A stretch of 7,271 bases of DNA. Origin: JBDHDH01 sp039591615. GTDB taxonomy: Bacteria; Gemmatimonadota; Gemmatimonadetes; Gemmatimonadales; GWC2-71-9. The stretch is from assembly GCA_039591615.1 (NCBI GenBank), contig JBDHDH010000154.1, forward strand, positions 1 to 7,271, given 5' to 3'. Numbering within the stretch: position 1 is the first letter of the stretch; each line of letters starts with the position of its first letter. The notes beneath the pieces were generated by a model, which worked only from the letters and a program-made list of their open reading frames with translations, was not told the origin of the DNA and ran no database searches. Positions 6,088 through 7,271 of the stretch are shown in pieces. The position numbers and the translations under genes are program-made.

Positions 6088-6375
6088 AATATCTACGTCG
6101 GGAACCTGTCTCACGACGTGACCGAAGAGGATTTGCGACAAGCGTTCGAGGCGTTCGGGCAAATCGCGTCCGCGAGGATCATAACTGACAGGGTGACTGG
6201 CGCGTCAAGGGGATTCGGATTCGTGGAGATGCCTGAAACGGCCGAAGCCGAGTCCGCGATCCAAGCATTGAATGGCCAGGACTTGAAGGGGAAAGCGCTT
6301 ACAGTCAATGAGGCTCGCCCGCGCCCCGAAGGAGGGCGAGCCGGTGGGAGACGAGGTGGTCGCCGGCGTTTCTAG
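6085..6375 (+). CDS. RRM-domain RNA-binding protein with RG-rich tail
   Basis: This 96-residue protein is a single RNA recognition motif plus a basic tail. NIYVGNLSH (2-10) is RNP2, with the aromatic Tyr4. SRGFGFVEM (about 42-50) is RNP1, with both Phe that stack on RNA bases. ESAIQALNGQDLKGKALTV completes the last helix and strand. Residues 78-96 are Arg/Gly-rich (EGGRAGGRRGGRRRF), as in the cyanobacterial cold-inducible Rbp proteins and their relatives in other bacteria. They bind single-stranded RNA in the cytosol, and several are cold-induced; the target here is unknown. The gene stands apart from its neighbours: it has its own leader with a hairpin, and a strong ribosome site. An exact 9-bp inverted repeat lies within the tail codons (6312-6320 with 6334-6342). 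Confidence 0.95.
   Translation: MNIYVGNLSHDVTEEDLRQAFEAFGQIASARIITDRVTGASRGFGFVEMPETAEAESAIQALNGQDLKGKALTVNEARPRPEGGRAGGRRGGRRRF
6312..6342 (+). repeat. 9-bp inverted repeat inside the RRM tail codons
   Basis: GGCTCGCCC (6312-6320) and GGGCGAGCC (6334-6342) are perfect inverted repeats with a 13-base loop, inside the coding sequence for the Arg/Gly-rich tail. A stable hairpin in the mRNA is expected. It may arise from GC-rich Arg/Gly codons alone. Confidence 0.5.
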
Positions 6376-6497
6376 TGCCGAGACGCTCGGACAACAACAT
6401 CATTGAGTCGCAGCAGCTCGCCTACGAGGCCCATGCAACTGCCGGACACGCGGGTGTTGCGGCGGTTGGAGCCTTAGCCCTTTCCACTGCCAACTGA
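6375..6497 (+). other. Possible 40-codon ORF coupled to the RRM stop
   Basis: GTG 6375 shares its G with the RRM stop TAG (6373-6375) and opens a 40-codon frame ending TGA 6495-6497. The product would be polar at first (RRSDNNIIESQQLAYEAH), then Ala/Gly-rich. I recognise no family. A small hairpin CCGAG-ACG-CTCGG (6378-6390) sits across its first codons. The overlap suggests coupling, but length and lack of homologues leave it as a candidate only. The rest of 6498-6603 shows no convincing gene. Confidence 0.2.
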
Positions 6498-6603
6498 CGG
6501 AGGAAGGCGGACCTGGATCACCTCCCCTGGCCAACTGTGGCCCTGTGGTTTGAGCATGCCCATCCTGGGTAGGCACGTTTCGTGGGCGCGTCAGTACAGC
6601 TGA

Positions 6604-7017
6604 AGACCAGCGGCACCAGTGTCGCGCATAGCACCCGGTCTGCTCTTCCCTTCGCCGGCTCCACATCGCGCCTCACGCACCGCACACTGGCGAGTCTACA
6701 ATCTGCGTAAGGCTCTCGCATGGACAATCGAAAAGGCTGGGCTGGAGAAACGCGTTACGCTGCACACACTCCGCCACACGTACTGCGCCACGCGTCTCCA
6801 GACGTATCATCACGCGCCGGAGGGCCAGCTGATTCAGGTGGGCATGTACCAAGTGGCGCGTGAGCTTGGCCATCGCTCAACGGGAATGGTGGAACACATA
6901 TACGGTCACGTCGCGCCCCGACCAGAGCTTGCGGCCCGAGTCCGCTACCCAGTCAAGGGGACGTGGACGCCGGGCGAAGCTGTCGCCCAGGTTGGCACAA
7001 CGGCTAGGGTACGCTAG
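6604..7017 (+). pseudogene. Tyrosine recombinase/integrase, C-terminal remnant
   Basis: The frame is open from 6604 (stop at 6601-6603), and the first usual start is GTG 6619, giving 132 residues. The protein is the C-terminal half of a tyrosine recombinase catalytic domain: GLLFPSP (7-13), the HTLRHT box (His49, Arg52), ELGHRS (His85) and the nucleophile in EHIYGHV (Tyr95). A full enzyme has about 300-400 residues. The N-terminal DNA-binding domain and the first catalytic Arg and Lys are missing, so it cannot be an active recombinase alone. No ribosome site precedes GTG 6619. A different frame (6573-6620) reads VQLKTSGTSV, which faintly resembles the strand before the lost Lys region and could mark a frameshift. 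Its position upstream of tRNA-Gln suggests the remains of an integrated element. Confidence 0.8.
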
Positions 7018-7055
7018 CATTCACCACGCCTGCGCGGGGCAAGAAGGCCCGGTTT

Positions 7056-7079
7056 GTGACAATCAGCGTGACAGTCGGC
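7056..7079 (+). repeat. Imperfect 12-bp tandem repeat
   Basis: GTGACAATCAGC (7056-7067) is followed directly by GTGACAGTCGGC (7068-7079), with 10 of 12 positions equal. A weaker third unit, TCGACAGGAGAC, may follow. It lies between the recombinase remnant and the tRNA promoter. It could be an arm-type or regulator site, but two units are little evidence. Confidence 0.45.
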
Positions 7080-7107
7080 TCGACAGGAGACAGCGCAGAG
7101 GTACAAC
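7080..7107 (+). promoter_or_regulatory. Candidate promoter of tRNA-Gln
   Basis: TCGACA (7080-7085, 5/6 to TTGACA) and TACAAC (7102-7107, 4/6 to TATAAT) are 16 bases apart. The start would fall near 7114, about 14 bases before the mature tRNA 5' end, a normal distance for a tRNA gene. Confidence 0.4.
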
Positions 7108-7115
7108 TTCAAGCA

Positions 7116-7209
7116 CCGCATCAGCTTTGGCCCCTCGTCCAACGGCAGGACGCCGGACTTTGGATCCGGAAATGATGGTTCGAATCCATCGGGGCCAACT
7201 CCGCATCAG
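7116..7209 (+). repeat. 9-bp direct repeats bracketing tRNA-Gln
   Basis: CCGCATCAG occurs at 7116-7124 and again at 7201-7209, on either side of the tRNA gene. Further on, TCCGGAAACGATG (7231-7243) matches TCCGGAAATGATG inside the tRNA (7165-7177) with one difference. The two matches come in the same order, as if a decayed, shortened copy of the tRNA region lay downstream. Confidence 0.45.
7128..7198 (+). tRNA. tRNA-Gln (anticodon UUG)
   Basis: All four arms fold without mismatches. The acceptor stem is 7128-7134 with 7191-7197 and includes the U1-A72 pair typical of bacterial tRNA-Gln. The D stem is GTCC/GGAC (7137-7140 with 7148-7151), the anticodon stem CCGGA/TCCGG (7153-7157 with 7165-7169), and the T stem GATGG/CCATC around TTCGAAT. 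The anticodon loop CTTTGGA gives UUG (7160-7162), which reads CAA. The variable loop has four bases and the discriminator is A7198. CCA is not encoded (CT follows) and must be added after transcription. I see no gene in 7199-7271. Confidence 0.95.
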
Positions 7210-7271
7210 ATGCAGGCCTAGCTCGCGAAGTCCGGAAACGATGTCGAGTACCGGATCGGTTTGCGGGTCGG

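Noticed and set aside
6529..6542. GGCCA-ACTG-TGGCC hairpin as a terminator for the RRM gene
   Set aside because: A stem of only five pairs, 150 bp after the stop, with no T-run.
1..7271. CRISPR array, complete insertion sequence, toxin-antitoxin pair or defence island
   Set aside because: No regular spaced repeats, transposase, paired terminal inverted repeats, or recognisable toxin, nuclease or methylase gene was found in the window.

Overview
The window is high-GC bacterial chromosomal DNA of a didermic (outer-membrane) bacterium. Base composition, GTG/TTG starts, a proline/alanine-rich receiver-less Hpt-like protein and an outer-membrane barrel ending in Phe would fit Gemmatimonadota or a relative. 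That placement is inferred from protein style; no sequence search was possible.

Layout. At 3-89 is the C-terminal tail of a methylmalonyl-CoA epimerase-like gene running in from the left. It meets, almost end to end, a small reverse-strand lipoprotein gene (95-557 region). A short divergent gap leads into a rightward series: pdxJ (pyridoxine 5'-phosphate synthase, vitamin B6), a 599-residue protein with degenerate Hpt-like segments, a UPF0104/LPG-synthase-TM-type membrane protein overlapping it by 23 bp, and ispE (CDP-ME kinase of the MEP isoprenoid pathway). These are followed by a small outer-membrane beta-barrel protein, an RRM-type RNA-binding protein with a strong Shine-Dalgarno and a long leader hairpin, a broken tyrosine recombinase of which only the catalytic C-terminal part is left, and tRNA-Gln(UUG).

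How the parts relate. The left and middle are housekeeping metabolism (B6, isoprenoids, propionate/methylmalonyl) mixed with envelope genes (lipoprotein, flippase-like protein, barrel). Their tight spacing suggests shared transcription from pdxJ through ispE, possibly with a second start before the Hpt-like gene. The right 1.2 kb is different: an RRM gene with its own leader, a 228-bp stretch without a convincing gene, a decayed integrase and a tRNA. ispE next to tRNA-Gln is a known neighbourhood in some proteobacteria (ispE-tRNA-Gln-prs), so the 1.9 kb between them here may be inserted or rearranged DNA. Short repeats flank the tRNA, and a partial match to its anticodon-to-T-arm part lies just downstream.

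Nothing here amounts to a complete new defence or mobile system. The observations most worth following are the Hpt-like protein that has lost its phospho-acceptor histidines and carries a duplicated short motif, the leader hairpin of the RRM gene, and the repeats around tRNA-Gln.
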